A stretch of 64,000 nucleotides of DNA from Micromonospora ferruginea (GCF_013694245.2 NZ_CP059322.2:5277001-5341000), one strand, 5' to 3'; counted from the first letter of the stretch, positions 1 to 9,025 are shown. A program made the numbers and translations. The notes: generated by a model from the letters alone, not told the origin.

Positions 1-293
1 CGCTCCGGATCGACAAGGTGGTCGCCAACGCGACCGGGCCGGTGAAGATCAACGTCACCTGCCAGTGCGACGGCGGCTTCACCCGTGACCTGAAGCCGGC
101 CAACGACACCGCCGCGGTCGTCGTCAACGCCGCCGCGGGCGGCGACGGCGGCCAGGGTGGCGGTGACGGCGGCACGCTGCCGATCACCGGTTCCTCCACC
201 GGCCTGATCGCCGGCATCGGCGCGCTGCTGCTGGCCGGCGGCGCCGCCGGCTACGTGGTCTCCCGCCGCCGCAGGACCCGCTTCGTCGCCTGA
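1..293 (+). CDS. C-terminal end of an LPITG-anchored surface protein (5' end outside window)
   Basis: The reading frame is open from the left edge and stops at TGA 291-293, so this is the 3' part of a longer gene. The visible tail has a Gly-rich linker, the sortase motif LPITG, a hydrophobic segment of about 20 residues (LIAGIGALLLAGGAAGYVV) and a basic end (SRRRRTR). That order is the cell-wall sorting signal of sortase substrates: the protein would be exported, cleaved after Thr and joined to peptidoglycan. What the exported domain does cannot be told from here. A stem-loop follows the stop. No sortase gene is in the window. Confidence 0.8.
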   Translation, partial: LRIDKVVANATGPVKINVTCQCDGGFTRDLKPANDTAAVVVNAAAGGDGGQGGGDGGTLPITGSSTGLIAGIGALLLAGGAAGYVVSRRRRTRFVA

Positions 294-306
294 CCGAACG
301 ACACCG

Positions 307-341
307 GGTGCCCCGTCGACCACACCGGTCGGCGGGGCACC
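307..341 (+). terminator. Stem-loop after the LPITG surface protein
   Basis: Perfect 9-bp arms GGTGCCCCG / CGGGGCACC enclose a 17-nt loop, 13 nt after the stop codon. There is no T-tract, as is usual in high-GC actinobacteria. Confidence 0.6.
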
Positions 342-406
342 GCCATATCCGGGCTCCCCCGGAAACCCCCACGACACGACGGCAAAGATCAAGGAACATC
401 AACCAG

Positions 407-1855
407 GTGCTGCTGACCCTCACCACGACCCACCACCCCGCGACCGACCTCGGCCACCTCCTCGTCAAGCACCCGGACCGCGTGCAGAGCTTCGACCTGC
501 CCACCGGTGCCGCGCACGTGTTCTACCCCGAGGCGGACGAGGCGCGGTGCACGGCGGCGCTGCTGGTCGAGGTGGATCCGCTGAAGCTGGGTGGGGGCCG
601 GGGCCGCCGGCAGTCGAGCGCCCCGGAGGGCTTCACCCTCGGGCAGTACGTCAACGACCGCCCGTACGCGGCCTCCAGCCTGCTCTCGTCGGCGCTGGCC
701 AAGGTGTTCCGCTCGGCGCTGCGCGGCGAGTCCCGGGACCGGCCCGAGCTGGCCGCCACCGCGATCCCGCTGACCGTCCGGGTGCCGGTGCTGCGCTGCC
801 GCGGCGGCGCCGACCTGGCGGTACGGGTCTTCGCCCCGCTCGGCTGGACCGTGACGGCCACCCCGATCCCGCTCGACGAGGCGTACCCGGAGTGGGGTGA
901 CAGCCGCTACGTCGACCTGACGCTGAGCGGGACGCTGCGGCTCGCCGACGCCCTCAACCACCTGTACGTGCTGCTGCCGGTGCTGGACGACGCCAAGCAC
1001 TACTGGGTCGCCCCGGACGAGGTGGACAAGCTGCTGCGGGCCGGCTCCGGCTGGCTGGCCGGTCACCCGGAGCGCGCTCTGATCATCCGCCGTTACCTGG
1101 CGCACCGCCGGGCCCTGGCCGGCGCGGCCCTGGCCCGCCTGACCGCGCTGCGCCCGGACGACGAGCCGCCCACCGACGACAGCGTCGATCCGGCCGCCGA
1201 CGGCGCCGGAACCACGGCGGCGCACCGGGCCCCGCTGGCGGTGCTCAGGCGCGAGGCGGTGCTCACCGCGCTGCGGGACTCGGGCGCGCGCCGGGTGCTG
1301 GACCTGGGTTGCGGCGGTGGCGCGCTGCTCACCGCGCTGGTGGCCGACCGACGGTTCACCGAGGTGGTGGGCGTCGACGTGGCCGACCGGTCGCTCGCCC
1401 TGGCGGCGCGACGGCTGCGGCTGGACCGGCTGCCGGAGCGGCAGCGGGAGCGGATCCGGTTGCGCCAGTCGGCGCTGACCTACCGGGACGACCGGCTGCG
1501 CGGCTACGACGCGGCGGTGCTCATGGAGGTGGTCGAGCACCTCGACCCGCCCCGGCTGCCGGCGCTCCAGGACGCGGTGTTCGGTCACGCCCGGCCCGGC
1601 ACGGTGGTGGTGACCACCCCGAACGTGGAGTACAACGTCCGCTACGAGGGGCTCGGGCCGGGCCGGTTCCGGCACGCCGACCACCGGTTCGAGTGGACCC
1701 GGGCGGAGTTCGCCGCCTGGGTGGAGCGGGTGGCGGCGACCCATGGCTACACGGCCACGATCACCGGTGTCGGCGACGCCGACCCGGAGGTGGGCACCCC
1801 GACCCAGATGGCGGTGCTCACCCGCGACGACCGGAACGAGGAGACGGACCGATGA
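407..1855 (+). CDS. hen1: Hen1, 3'-terminal RNA ribose 2'-O-methyltransferase
   Basis: Bacterial Hen1 methylates the ribose 2'-OH at the 3' end of broken RNA before Pnkp seals it, which protects the repaired junction. The N-terminal half (about residues 1-230) matches the Hen1-N module that binds Pnkp and activates its ligase. The C-terminal half is an AdoMet methyltransferase: DLGCGGG at about 299-305, the metal-ligand motif EVVEH at 374-378 and a conserved His in ADHRFEW at about 426. GTG 407 (MLLTLTTT) is chosen because AAGGA lies upstream at 391-395 and it gives the family's usual N-terminus; the frame is open further upstream. It overlaps pnkp by 4 nt (ATGA), so the two are translationally coupled. 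About 482 residues, normal for the family. Confidence 0.93.
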   Translation: MLLTLTTTHHPATDLGHLLVKHPDRVQSFDLPTGAAHVFYPEADEARCTAALLVEVDPLKLGGGRGRRQSSAPEGFTLGQYVNDRPYAASSLLSSALAKVFRSALRGESRDRPELAATAIPLTVRVPVLRCRGGADLAVRVFAPLGWTVTATPIPLDEAYPEWGDSRYVDLTLSGTLRLADALNHLYVLLPVLDDAKHYWVAPDEVDKLLRAGSGWLAGHPERALIIRRYLAHRRALAGAALARLTALRPDDEPPTDDSVDPAADGAGTTAAHRAPLAVLRREAVLTALRDSGARRVLDLGCGGGALLTALVADRRFTEVVGVDVADRSLALAARRLRLDRLPERQRERIRLRQSALTYRDDRLRGYDAAVLMEVVEHLDPPRLPALQDAVFGHARPGTVVVTTPNVEYNVRYEGLGPGRFRHADHRFEWTRAEFAAWVERVAATHGYTATITGVGDADPEVGTPTQMAVLTRDDRNEETDR

Positions 1856-4368
1856 CCGTGCTGGACATTCCCGAGCTGGCGCTGGTGGCGCTGGTCGGCG
1901 TCTCCGGCGCCGGCAAGTCGACGTTCGCCCGCCGGCACTTCGCGCCCAGCCAGGTGCTCTCCTCGGACATGTTCCGTGGGCTGGTCGCCGACGACGAGAA
2001 CGACCAGGCCGCGTCCGCCGACGCGTTCGACGCGCTGCACCACGTGGCCGGCATCCGGCTGCGGCGGGGACGGCTGACCGTGGTGGACGCGACGAACCTC
2101 CAGTCGCACGCCCGGGCCGGGCTGATCCGGGTGGCCCGGGAGCACGACGTGCTGCCGGTGGCGATCGTGCTGGACGTGCCGGAGGCGGTGGCCTGGGAGC
2201 GCACCGAGGCACGCGCCGACCGCACCCACGGCCGGCCGGTGCTCACCCGGATGCGGCGTGACCTGCGGCAGTCGTACGGGCGGCTGGCCCGGGAGGGCTT
2301 CCGCAAGGTGCACGTGCTGCGCGGGGTGGAGGAGATCGACGCCGCCGAGGTCCGCTACGAGAAGCTGTTCAACGACCGGCGGGAGCTGACCGGCCCGTTC
2401 GACGTGGTCGGCGACGTGCACGGCTGCCGAGCCGAGTTGGAGGCGCTGCTGTCCCGGCTCGGCTGGGCACTGCGCCGCGACGACGCCGGCCGCCCGGTGG
2501 ACGCGACGCACCCCGCCGGGCGTACCGCGGTCTTCGTCGGTGACCTGGTGGACCGCGGCCCGGACTCGCCCGGCGTGCTCCGCCTGGTGATGGGCATGGT
2601 GGCGGCCGGCCACGCGATCTGCGTGCCGGGCAACCACGAGCAGAAGCTGCTGCGCAAGCTGCGCGGCCGGGACGTGCGGCTCACCCACGGCCTGGCCGAG
2701 ACGATGGCGCAGCTCGCCACGGAGCCGGCGGAGTTCGTCGCCGAGGCGGAGACGTTCATCGACGGCCTGGTCAGCCACTACGTGCTGGACGGCGGCCGGC
2801 TGGTGGTGGCGCACGCCGGGCTCAAGGAGGCCTACCACGGCCGGGCGTCCGGTCGGGTGCGGTCGTTCGCGCTCTACGGCGAGACGACCGGCGAGACCGA
2901 CGAGTACGGCCTGCCGGTGCGCTACCCGTGGGCGCGCGACTACCGGGGCTCGGCCATGGTCGTGTACGGGCACACCCCGACGCCGGAGCCGGAGTGGGTC
3001 AACAACACCATCTGCCTGGACACCGGTTGCGTGTTCGGTGGCACGCTGACCGCGCTGCGCTACCCGGAGAAGGAGCTGGTGGCGGTGCCGGCCGAGCGGG
3101 AGTGGTACGCCCCGGCCCGCCCGCTGGTCCCGCCGGCCCCGACGCGGCCGGACACCGTGCTGGACCTGGCCGACGTGACCGGGCGCCGGCACCTCACCCA
3201 CGCGTACGGGTCGCTGACCGTGCCGGCGGAGAACGCCGCCGCCGCGCTGGAGGTGATGAGCCGCTTCGCCGTCGACCCGGGTCGGCTGGTGTGGCTCCCG
3301 CCGACCATGGCGCCCTGCTCGACGTCGACCGTCGAGGGGTTCCTGGAGCATCCGGCGGAGGCGTTCGCCGACTACCGCGCGGCCGGCGTGGAGCGGGTGG
3401 TCTGCGAGGAGAAGCACATGGGCTCGCGGGCCGTGGTGCTGGTGGAGCGGGAGCCGGGCCGGTTCGGCGGCGGCGTCGTGCACACCCGTACCGGTCGGCA
3501 GTTCTTCGGCTCGCCGCTGGACGAGGAGCTGCTGGCCCGGGTCCACGCGGCGGTCACCACGGCCGGTCTGTGGGCCGAGCTGGACACCGACTGGCTGCTG
3601 CTCGACGCGGAGCTGCTGCCCTGGTCGGCGAAGGCGGGCGGGTTGATCCGCGAGCAGTACGCAGGCGTCGGCGCGGCCGGCCGGGCGGCGCTGCCCGCGG
3701 TGCTGGCCACGGTGGACGCCGCCGCCGGGCGAGGGCTGCCGGTGGACGGGTTGCGGGCCCGGATGGCCGACCGGGCGGCCGAGGTGGGCGCGTACTCGGC
3801 GGCCTACCGGGCGTACGTCGGGCCGACCGACGGGCTGCGCGGGGTGACGCTGGCGCCGTTCGCGGTGCTGGCCGGCGCCGGGGCGAGTTACGCGGACCGC
3901 GACCACGGCTGGCACCTGGCGCTGGCGGACCGGCTCCGGGCGGCCGACCCGGAGTTCGTCACGCCGACCCGGCGGATGGTGGTGGAGCTGGCCGACGAGG
4001 CGGCGGTGGCCGCGGCGACGGACTGGTGGCTGGCGCTGACCGCCGCCGGCGGCGAGGGCATGGTGGTCAAGCCGTACGCCGGCCTGTCCGCCCGTTCGCC
4101 GAAGGGTTCGCTGCTCCAGCCGGGGATCAAGTGCCGTGGCCGGGAGTACCTGCGGATCATCTACGGCCCCGGCTACACCGAGCCGGCGCAGCTCGCCGCG
4201 CTGCGGCGACGCTCGCTGGGCCGCAAGCGCGGGCTGGCCCTGCGCGAGCACGGTCTGGGCCTGGCCGCGCTGGACGCGCTGGCCGAGGACGCCCCGCTCT
4301 GGCGTCGCCACGAGCTGGTCTTCGCGATTCTCGCCTGCGAGTCCGAGCCGGTCGACCCGCGCCTGTGA
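1852..4368 (+). CDS. pnkp: Pnkp, polynucleotide kinase-phosphatase-ligase for RNA repair
   Basis: This three-domain enzyme heals and seals cleaved RNA, working with Hen1. Residues 1-170 are the 5'-OH kinase (P-loop GVSGAGKST with K22). Residues about 180-400 are a metallophosphatase that removes 2',3'-cyclic phosphate (GDVHG at 187-191, GDLVDRG from 230, GNHE at 260-263). The C-terminal part is the adenylyltransferase/ligase, with candidate nucleotidyl lysine K521 in EEKHMGSR. At 838 residues it is full length and no key motif is missing. ATG 1852 overlaps the hen1 stop. A stem-loop follows at 4375-4405. The pair is known to counter ribotoxin damage in other bacteria; no toxin gene lies nearby here. 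Confidence 0.95.
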   Translation: MTVLDIPELALVALVGVSGAGKSTFARRHFAPSQVLSSDMFRGLVADDENDQAASADAFDALHHVAGIRLRRGRLTVVDATNLQSHARAGLIRVAREHDVLPVAIVLDVPEAVAWERTEARADRTHGRPVLTRMRRDLRQSYGRLAREGFRKVHVLRGVEEIDAAEVRYEKLFNDRRELTGPFDVVGDVHGCRAELEALLSRLGWALRRDDAGRPVDATHPAGRTAVFVGDLVDRGPDSPGVLRLVMGMVAAGHAICVPGNHEQKLLRKLRGRDVRLTHGLAETMAQLATEPAEFVAEAETFIDGLVSHYVLDGGRLVVAHAGLKEAYHGRASGRVRSFALYGETTGETDEYGLPVRYPWARDYRGSAMVVYGHTPTPEPEWVNNTICLDTGCVFGGTLTALRYPEKELVAVPAEREWYAPARPLVPPAPTRPDTVLDLADVTGRRHLTHAYGSLTVPAENAAAALEVMSRFAVDPGRLVWLPPTMAPCSTSTVEGFLEHPAEAFADYRAAGVERVVCEEKHMGSRAVVLVEREPGRFGGGVVHTRTGRQFFGSPLDEELLARVHAAVTTAGLWAELDTDWLLLDAELLPWSAKAGGLIREQYAGVGAAGRAALPAVLATVDAAAGRGLPVDGLRARMADRAAEVGAYSAAYRAYVGPTDGLRGVTLAPFAVLAGAGASYADRDHGWHLALADRLRAADPEFVTPTRRMVVELADEAAVAAATDWWLALTAAGGEGMVVKPYAGLSARSPKGSLLQPGIKCRGREYLRIIYGPGYTEPAQLAALRRRSLGRKRGLALREHGLGLAALDALAEDAPLWRRHELVFAILACESEPVDPRL

Positions 4369-4374
4369 CGAGGT

Positions 4375-4405
4375 GGCCCGGTCCGCCGCGAGGCCGGACC
4401 GGGCC
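4375..4405 (+). terminator. Stem-loop terminator of hen1-pnkp
   Basis: Perfect 11-bp arms GGCCCGGTCCG / CGGACCGGGCC lie 6 nt after the pnkp stop and just before the -10 box of the next gene. Confidence 0.65.
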
Positions 4406-4409
4406 CGGG

Positions 4410-4415
4410 TACCCT
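4410..4415 (+). promoter_or_regulatory. -10 box (TACCCT) of leaderless dedA-type gene
   Basis: TACCCT fits TANNNT and lies 8 nt before GTG 4424, the spacing expected when transcription starts at or next to the start codon. Confidence 0.5.
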
Positions 4416-4423
4416 TTGTGGCC

Positions 4424-5230
4424 GTGGACACAGCAGAGAAGACCCGGATGATCTCCGAGAACGTGGCGTTGAACCCGCTGGATCCGAAGGATCTCATCCA
4501 CACCTTCGGGATGATCGGCGTCTGGGCGATCCTGTTCGCCGAGACCGGTCTGCTGGTCGGCTTCTTCTTCCCGGGCGACTCACTGCTCTTCCTGGCCGGG
4601 GTGGCCGCCTCCCCGGTGGCCGACGCCATCTTCGGTGACGGCACCCGACTCTCGCTGGCCGGTCTGATGATCGGCGGCCCGATCTGCGCCATCGCCGGCG
4701 CCCAGCTCGGGCACTGGCTCGGTGCCCGCTACGGCCGGCGCATGTTCGACAAGCCCAACTCCCGCCTGTTCAAGCGGGAGTACGTGGCGAAGGCGGAGCA
4801 CTACTTCCAGAAGTTCGGCCCGGCCAAGGCCGTGGTGCTGGCCCGGTTCATCCCGATCGTGCGGACGTTCCTGAACCCGGTGGCCGGGGTGCTCGGCATG
4901 CCGGCCCGGCAGTTCTTCGTGTGGAACGTGGTCGGCGCGGTCCTCTGGGTGGACGGCATCCTGCTGATCGGCTACCTGCTGGCGCGCCAGATCTACGACG
5001 CCATCGGCGACAAGATCGACCGGTACATCCTGCCGGTGGTCGCGCTGATCATCCTGATCTCGGTGCTGCCGATCTTCTTCGAGTTCCTCCGCGACCGGAG
5101 GGCGCGCAAGCGCGGCGAGGCGGTCGCGGTGATCGCCGCCGCGACCGCGGCGGGTGCGGTGGACGCGGCCCGGGACGCCGTCGACGGTGACGACCACCCG
5201 CACGGGCACGGCGGCCAGCACCGCCGCTGA
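4424..5230 (+). CDS. DedA-family membrane protein
   Basis: DedA (SNARE-associated/VTT) proteins are integral membrane proteins; some members flip undecaprenyl phosphate or phospholipids. The family hallmarks are present: a re-entrant helix with ETGLLVGFFFPGDSLLF, then GARYGRR, the segment FGPAKAVVLARFIPIVRTF with its conserved Arg-Phe-Pro-Arg, and several hydrophobic helices. The tail after residue about 230 is charged and His-rich (HPHGHGGQH) and looks cytosolic. GTG 4424 is preferred because a TACCCT box stands 8 nt upstream, which suggests a leaderless mRNA. ATG 4448 is an alternative start. About 268 residues. Confidence 0.88.
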   Translation: MDTAEKTRMISENVALNPLDPKDLIHTFGMIGVWAILFAETGLLVGFFFPGDSLLFLAGVAASPVADAIFGDGTRLSLAGLMIGGPICAIAGAQLGHWLGARYGRRMFDKPNSRLFKREYVAKAEHYFQKFGPAKAVVLARFIPIVRTFLNPVAGVLGMPARQFFVWNVVGAVLWVDGILLIGYLLARQIYDAIGDKIDRYILPVVALIILISVLPIFFEFLRDRRARKRGEAVAVIAAATAAGAVDAARDAVDGDDHPHGHGGQHRR

Positions 5231-5244
5231 CCGGCACGGACGCC

Positions 5245-5276
5245 GAAGGCCGGCCCCCGGACGGGGACCGGCCTTC
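5245..5276 (+). terminator. Stem-loop terminator of the dedA-type gene
   Basis: Arms GAAGGCCGG / CCGGCCTTC flank an inner C-run/G-run, 15 nt after the stop. The neighbouring gene converges from the right. Confidence 0.65.
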
Positions 5277-5445
5277 ATGCGTGACATGTCGGGCGACGGC
5301 AGTCGTCACCCGTTGCGGCCGATGGCGCCACCCCTCGCACGCCACCGGTCACACCCGTCCGGTTCGGACGGCCCGCCGGGTTCGGCGCGCGTGCCATCGC
5401 GCCGTGGCCTCGACCGGCCGGCCCGTCTGTGGACGGGCGGTGACG

Positions 5446-5823
5446 TCAGCGAGCCTTCTTGGTGGCCCGCTTCCGCGGCGGAGTGAGCAGATCCGCGATC
5501 GTGGCGATCGCGGTCGGCACCAGCCGGTAGTACGCCCAGACCCCGCGCTTCTCCCGCTCCAGCAAGCCGGCTTCGGTGAGGATACGCAGGTGGTGGCTGA
5601 CCGTCGGCTGCGAGAGGCCGAGCGGCGCGGTGAGGTCACACACGCACGCCTCCCCCTCGGGAGCCGACTGGATCAGGCTGAGCAGCCGCAGCCGGGCGGG
5701 GTCGGCGAGGGCCTTGAGGACCCCCGCGAGCCGCTCGGCATCGGCGCGTTCGATCGGCTCGCCGGCAAGCGGCGAGATCTGAGGCATGGTCATTTCAGCC
5801 AACGCAGTTCCCACGTATTCCAT
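5446..5823 (-). CDS. ArsR/SmtB-family transcriptional regulator
   Basis: A small winged-helix repressor. It has LKALADPARLRLLSLI (helices 1-2), then EACVCDL, close to the ELCVCDL site in which paired cysteines bind As(III) or other thiophilic metals, and the recognition helix LSQPTVSHHLRIL. The C-terminus is basic. A metal or metalloid sensor role is inferred from the two cysteines; no ars efflux or reductase gene is next to it. ATG 5823 is the outermost start, but GGAAGG touches it directly, so GTG 5814 (spacing 9) may be the real one. pyrE lies 57 nt downstream on the same strand. Confidence 0.85.
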   Translation of the reverse strand: MEYVGTALAEMTMPQISPLAGEPIERADAERLAGVLKALADPARLRLLSLIQSAPEGEACVCDLTAPLGLSQPTVSHHLRILTEAGLLEREKRGVWAYYRLVPTAIATIADLLTPPRKRATKKAR

Positions 5824-5880
5824 CCTTCCACCAGCAGCATCGATCCGCCTGCATATCAGCAGATCCGAATCGGCAAACTT

Positions 5881-6420
5881 TTAGGCCACAAGGCCGAGGT
5901 CAGCCAACGTATAGGCCGCCCGATAAGGCAATCCGGCGGCTCGCACCGCGTCGCCGGCACCTCGATCAACAATAACCGCTACACCCACGACTTCCGCCCC
6001 GGCCTCACGCAGGGCCTCAATGGCGGTCAACACACTTCCGCCCGTGGTCGAGGTGTCCTCCACCGCCAGGACCCGGCGTCCCGCCACGTCCGGCCCCTCG
6101 ATGCGACGCTGGAGGCCGTGCGCCTTGCCCGCCTTGCGGACCACGAAGGCGTCCAGCGGGCGGTCGGTGCCGGCCGAGGCGTGCAGCATCGCGACGGCCA
6201 CCGGATCGGCGCCCAGGGTCAGCCCGCCGACCGCGTCGTACGCCCAGTCCGCGGTGAGGTCGCGCATCACCCGGCCGATCAGCGGGGCGGCCTGGTGATG
6301 GAGCGTGACGCGACGCAGATCGACGTACCAGTCCGCCTCGCGGCCCGAGGAGAGCACGACCCGACCGTGGACCACGGCCAGGTCAGTGATGAATTTACGC
6401 AGGTCGTCGTGGTCCCCCAT
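5881..6420 (-). CDS. pyrE: Orotate phosphoribosyltransferase (PyrE)
   Basis: PyrE makes OMP from orotate and PRPP in pyrimidine synthesis. The PRPP-binding signature VLAVEDTSTTGGS is present, as are the catalytic-loop lysines in VRKAGKAHG, and the N-terminal SGREADWYVDLRR is typical of the actinobacterial form. At 179 residues it is full length. TACGCT (6434-6429) lies 8 nt upstream of the ATG, so the mRNA may be leaderless. No other pyrimidine genes are adjacent; pyrE is commonly detached from the pyr operon in actinobacteria. Confidence 0.94.
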   Translation of the reverse strand: MGDHDDLRKFITDLAVVHGRVVLSSGREADWYVDLRRVTLHHQAAPLIGRVMRDLTADWAYDAVGGLTLGADPVAVAMLHASAGTDRPLDAFVVRKAGKAHGLQRRIEGPDVAGRRVLAVEDTSTTGGSVLTAIEALREAGAEVVGVAVIVDRGAGDAVRAAGLPYRAAYTLADLGLVA

Positions 6421-6428
6421 GGCAACAG

Positions 6429-6434
6429 AGCGTA
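6429..6434 (-). promoter_or_regulatory. Probable -10 box (TACGCT) of leaderless pyrE
   Basis: TACGCT on the minus strand lies 8 nt before the pyrE ATG, with no Shine-Dalgarno sequence in between. Confidence 0.4.
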
Positions 6435-6575
6435 CTTCGCGAGTCTGTGCGCCGTCCGTGGGGTCCGCCCCGGTCAGCCCGGTGGGCGACCGATGAGTGG
6501 CGATGCCCGGCTACGCTGCGCGACCGTCCATCCCGGTCCGCAAAGGCGCGGCCCGGGTGGCGGGACCGGGTCCGG

Positions 6576-7376
6576 TCAGTCGCGCGTCCGGTCGACCCGG
6601 CCCCGGGTGTCGCGGGTGAACCGCCGCAGCAGCGGCTTCGGCGCGTGCCGCAGCCCGGCCACGGCCACCTTGTACTTCCAGTCCGGCACGCTCACCAGCT
6701 TGCCTTTGCGCAGGTCACGCAGCCCTTCGTCGACCACCTCGTCAGCCCGCAGCCAGGCCCAGGCGGGCAGCCGCGACATGTCGATGCCGGCGCGCTCGTG
6801 GTTGCCGGTGCGCGTGTAGCCGGGGCAGAGCGCCATCACGCGCACACCGAGCGGCGCCACCGACTGACCGATCGACTCACTGAAATTCGTCACCCACGCC
6901 TTGCTGGCCGAGTAGGTCGATCCCGGCATGGGGACACCGAAACCCGCAACCGAAGAGACATTTATCACTGCCCCGTCGCCGCGTTCCACCATCGGGCCGA
7001 GCGCGGCGTGGGTCAACCGGAGCACCGCCAGCACGTTGAGCCGCAGCAGTCGGGACTCGTCCGGGACCGCCGAGCGGACGAACGGGGTGTTCAGGCTGAT
7101 CCCCGCGTTGTTCACCAGCAGGTCGATCGGCGAGCCGTCGGTCAGCCGGCGCTCCACCACCGCGCAACCGTCGTCGGTGGACAGGTCGGCCGGGATCGTT
7201 TTCACCTCACCGCCGTGCCGACCGGCCAGCTCGGCCGCCAGCGCGTCGAGGCGGGCGAAGTCCCGGGCCACCAGGACCAGGTCCCAGCCGTCGGCGGCGA
7301 GCCGCCGGGCGAACGCCTCGCCGATGCCCAGGCTGGCGCCGGTGACCACGGCTCGGCGGCGGGCGGGCCCGGTCAT
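6576..7376 (-). CDS. Short-chain dehydrogenase/reductase (SDR)
   Basis: A classical NAD(P)-dependent SDR of 266 residues. The cofactor motif is TGASLGIG near the N-terminus, followed by NNAGIS, the catalytic Ser in INVSS, and the YSASK catalytic Tyr-Lys pair. The CPGYTRTG segment follows the active site. The substrate cannot be read from the sequence. ATG 7376 overlaps the stop of the upstream membrane-protein gene by 4 nt (ATGA), so the two are probably co-translated even though their functions look unrelated. Confidence 0.9.
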   Translation of the reverse strand: MTGPARRRAVVTGASLGIGEAFARRLAADGWDLVLVARDFARLDALAAELAGRHGGEVKTIPADLSTDDGCAVVERRLTDGSPIDLLVNNAGISLNTPFVRSAVPDESRLLRLNVLAVLRLTHAALGPMVERGDGAVINVSSVAGFGVPMPGSTYSASKAWVTNFSESIGQSVAPLGVRVMALCPGYTRTGNHERAGIDMSRLPAWAWLRADEVVDEGLRDLRKGKLVSVPDWKYKVAVAGLRHAPKPLLRRFTRDTRGRVDRTRD

Positions 7377-8092
7377 GCGCGGTCCTCCGGCGGTGACGAC
7401 GGCCCGGCCGGCGGCGGGGAGGTCAGCCCCGGCGGCGGCCCCCAGGGCGTCGGCCCGGCGGCGGGAGCGCCGGAGGTGGTGGCGCCGTAGCCGGTCGGCG
7501 GGCCGGGCGGCCGGCCCGCCGGGGCCGTGCGGCGGTGCAGGAAGGCGGTGGCCGAGGGCAGCGTGAGCAGCCCGGCGACCACCAGGTAGCCGAGGATCTG
7601 CGCCACCGACAGCGCCGCGTTCACCGGGATCCACCACGCCGGGTACGCGTCACCGACCAGCCCCAGCAGGTCGGCGGTGACCCGGTCGTCGGCGTCGAGC
7701 CGCAGCGGGGCGGCCCGCTGCCCGACCAGCACCGCGAGCCCGCAGCAGCCGCAGAGCAGGCCCAACCCGGCGACCACCCAGGTGGCCGGCCGCGCGCCGG
7801 GGCGACCGGCGAACAGGGCGAGCGCGAGCCCGACCAGCAGCAGCGCGGCCAGCACGCCGAGCACGGCGGCCAGCACGGTCGAGCCGCGCAGCAGGCCGGC
7901 CACCCGGTCGACGTCGCCGCCGGAGGCGTCGGTGCCCGAGGCGGCGGCGCGGAACCGCTCGACCGTGCCGCCGGCCACCACCAGGTTCGCCACCGCGTAC
8001 GCCACGGCGCCGACCGCCATCAGCAGCAGCACCGTCACCGCGGCGACGACCGTGGCCGGCCGGCGGGGCGCGGCCCGATCGGGGTACGACAC
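7373..8092 (-). CDS. Membrane protein with proline-rich C-terminal tail, unknown function
   Basis: Not recognised as a named family. It has four hydrophobic segments at about residues 13-40, 75-95, 100-125 and 155-180, with a short Cys pair (GLLCGCCGLAV) in the third. The last 50 residues are Pro/Gly/Ala-rich and probably cytosolic. Layout and tail resemble the next upstream gene (8165-8959), so the two may be diverged paralogues. GTG 8092 has GGAGGGA 7-10 nt upstream. The stop overlaps the SDR start. Confidence 0.75.
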   Translation of the reverse strand: MSYPDRAAPRRPATVVAAVTVLLLMAVGAVAYAVANLVVAGGTVERFRAAASGTDASGGDVDRVAGLLRGSTVLAAVLGVLAALLLVGLALALFAGRPGARPATWVVAGLGLLCGCCGLAVLVGQRAAPLRLDADDRVTADLLGLVGDAYPAWWIPVNAALSVAQILGYLVVAGLLTLPSATAFLHRRTAPAGRPPGPPTGYGATTSGAPAAGPTPWGPPPGLTSPPPAGPSSPPEDRA

Positions 8093-8164
8093 GACGAATC
8101 CCTCCGGTAGGCGTTGGGAAGCAACCTACTCGGAGGGATCGTCGGCGTCGCTGAAATCCTGCCG

Positions 8165-8959
8165 TCAACTTCCGGGTGGCGGCTCCGGGTCGCGTCGCTC
8201 GCCCGACTGGCCGGTCGGCCCGGCCGGCGGCTGGTCACCGGGCGTCCCCGGCGGCGTGCCCTGCGGGCCCGGCGTGGACGGGTAGGCCGGGTCGCCCGAC
8301 TGCCCCGGGGTCGACGGGTAGCCCGGGTCGGCGGACTGGCCCGGGGTCGACGGGTACGCCGGGTAGGCGCCGCCCGGCACCGGCGGCTCCCAGCCCGCCT
8401 TGGGCTTGCGGAAGAACTCGTTCGCCTTCGGCAGCGCCAGCAGGATCAGCGCGCCCAGCAGGGCGAGCAGCGCGACGATGCCGAGCAGCAGGCTGACCGG
8501 GCCGTACCAGGACGGCAGCGCGTCCTCCATCCGGCGCTGGATCTCCTGCGTGCTGGGCAGGTCACCGTTGGCGTTGCCGCCACCGCCCATCATGCCGCCG
8601 GAGACACCGTTGAGCAGGCCGCCACCGGTGCAGCAGAGCAGGAGGCCGCCCACCACCCAGGTGATGATCCGGGAGACGTTGCGCCCCCGGTTGTTCAGCA
8701 GCGCGAGGACGACGAGCCCGATCGCGAGCAGCAGCGTCAGCACCGACGAGCCGATGGTGAACGCGTACGCGATGTCGCCGGCCGACTCGGCCGACGTGCC
8801 GGCGTACGCGTCCTTGAGCACGTCACGGATCGTGCCGATGACCGACAGCGTCACGATCAGGTTCAACACCTGGATGACGGCGACGAGAATGAGCAGCCAA
8901 CTGGAAAGCGTCACCACACTGGGACGCGCGCGGGGCGGGGTGCCCGGAGCATCGACCAT
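8165..8959 (-). CDS. Membrane protein with YPSTPGQS repeat tail, unknown function
   Basis: 264 residues, with hydrophobic segments at about 17-42, 68-88, 95-118 and 157-178, a Gly/Met-rich loop (GGMMGGGG) and a tail with three tandem repeats of about 11 residues built on YPSTPGQS-DP. Such low-complexity tails are common on actinobacterial membrane proteins and probably mediate loose protein contacts; that is inference. ATG 8959 is preceded by GGGAGGGAG. It sits 72 nt upstream of a possible paralogue (7373-8092). Confidence 0.75.
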   Translation of the reverse strand: MVDAPGTPPRARPSVVTLSSWLLILVAVIQVLNLIVTLSVIGTIRDVLKDAYAGTSAESAGDIAYAFTIGSSVLTLLLAIGLVVLALLNNRGRNVSRIITWVVGGLLLCCTGGGLLNGVSGGMMGGGGNANGDLPSTQEIQRRMEDALPSWYGPVSLLLGIVALLALLGALILLALPKANEFFRKPKAGWEPPVPGGAYPAYPSTPGQSADPGYPSTPGQSGDPAYPSTPGPQGTPPGTPGDQPPAGPTGQSGERRDPEPPPGS

Positions 8960-9025
8960 GATTCTCCCTCCCTGGATCAGATGACCACCGTAGCGATCCC
9001 GGACCAGGTGGGCACGGCAGAAGGC

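Noticed and set aside
1747..4692. Very long minus-strand ORF opposite pnkp
   Set aside because: It mirrors the third-position G/C bias of pnkp, has Arg/Pro/His-rich composition and no family signature. It is a shadow frame.
5446..5823. Arsenic resistance operon
   Set aside because: Only the ArsR-like regulator is present; the neighbours are pyrE and a DedA protein.
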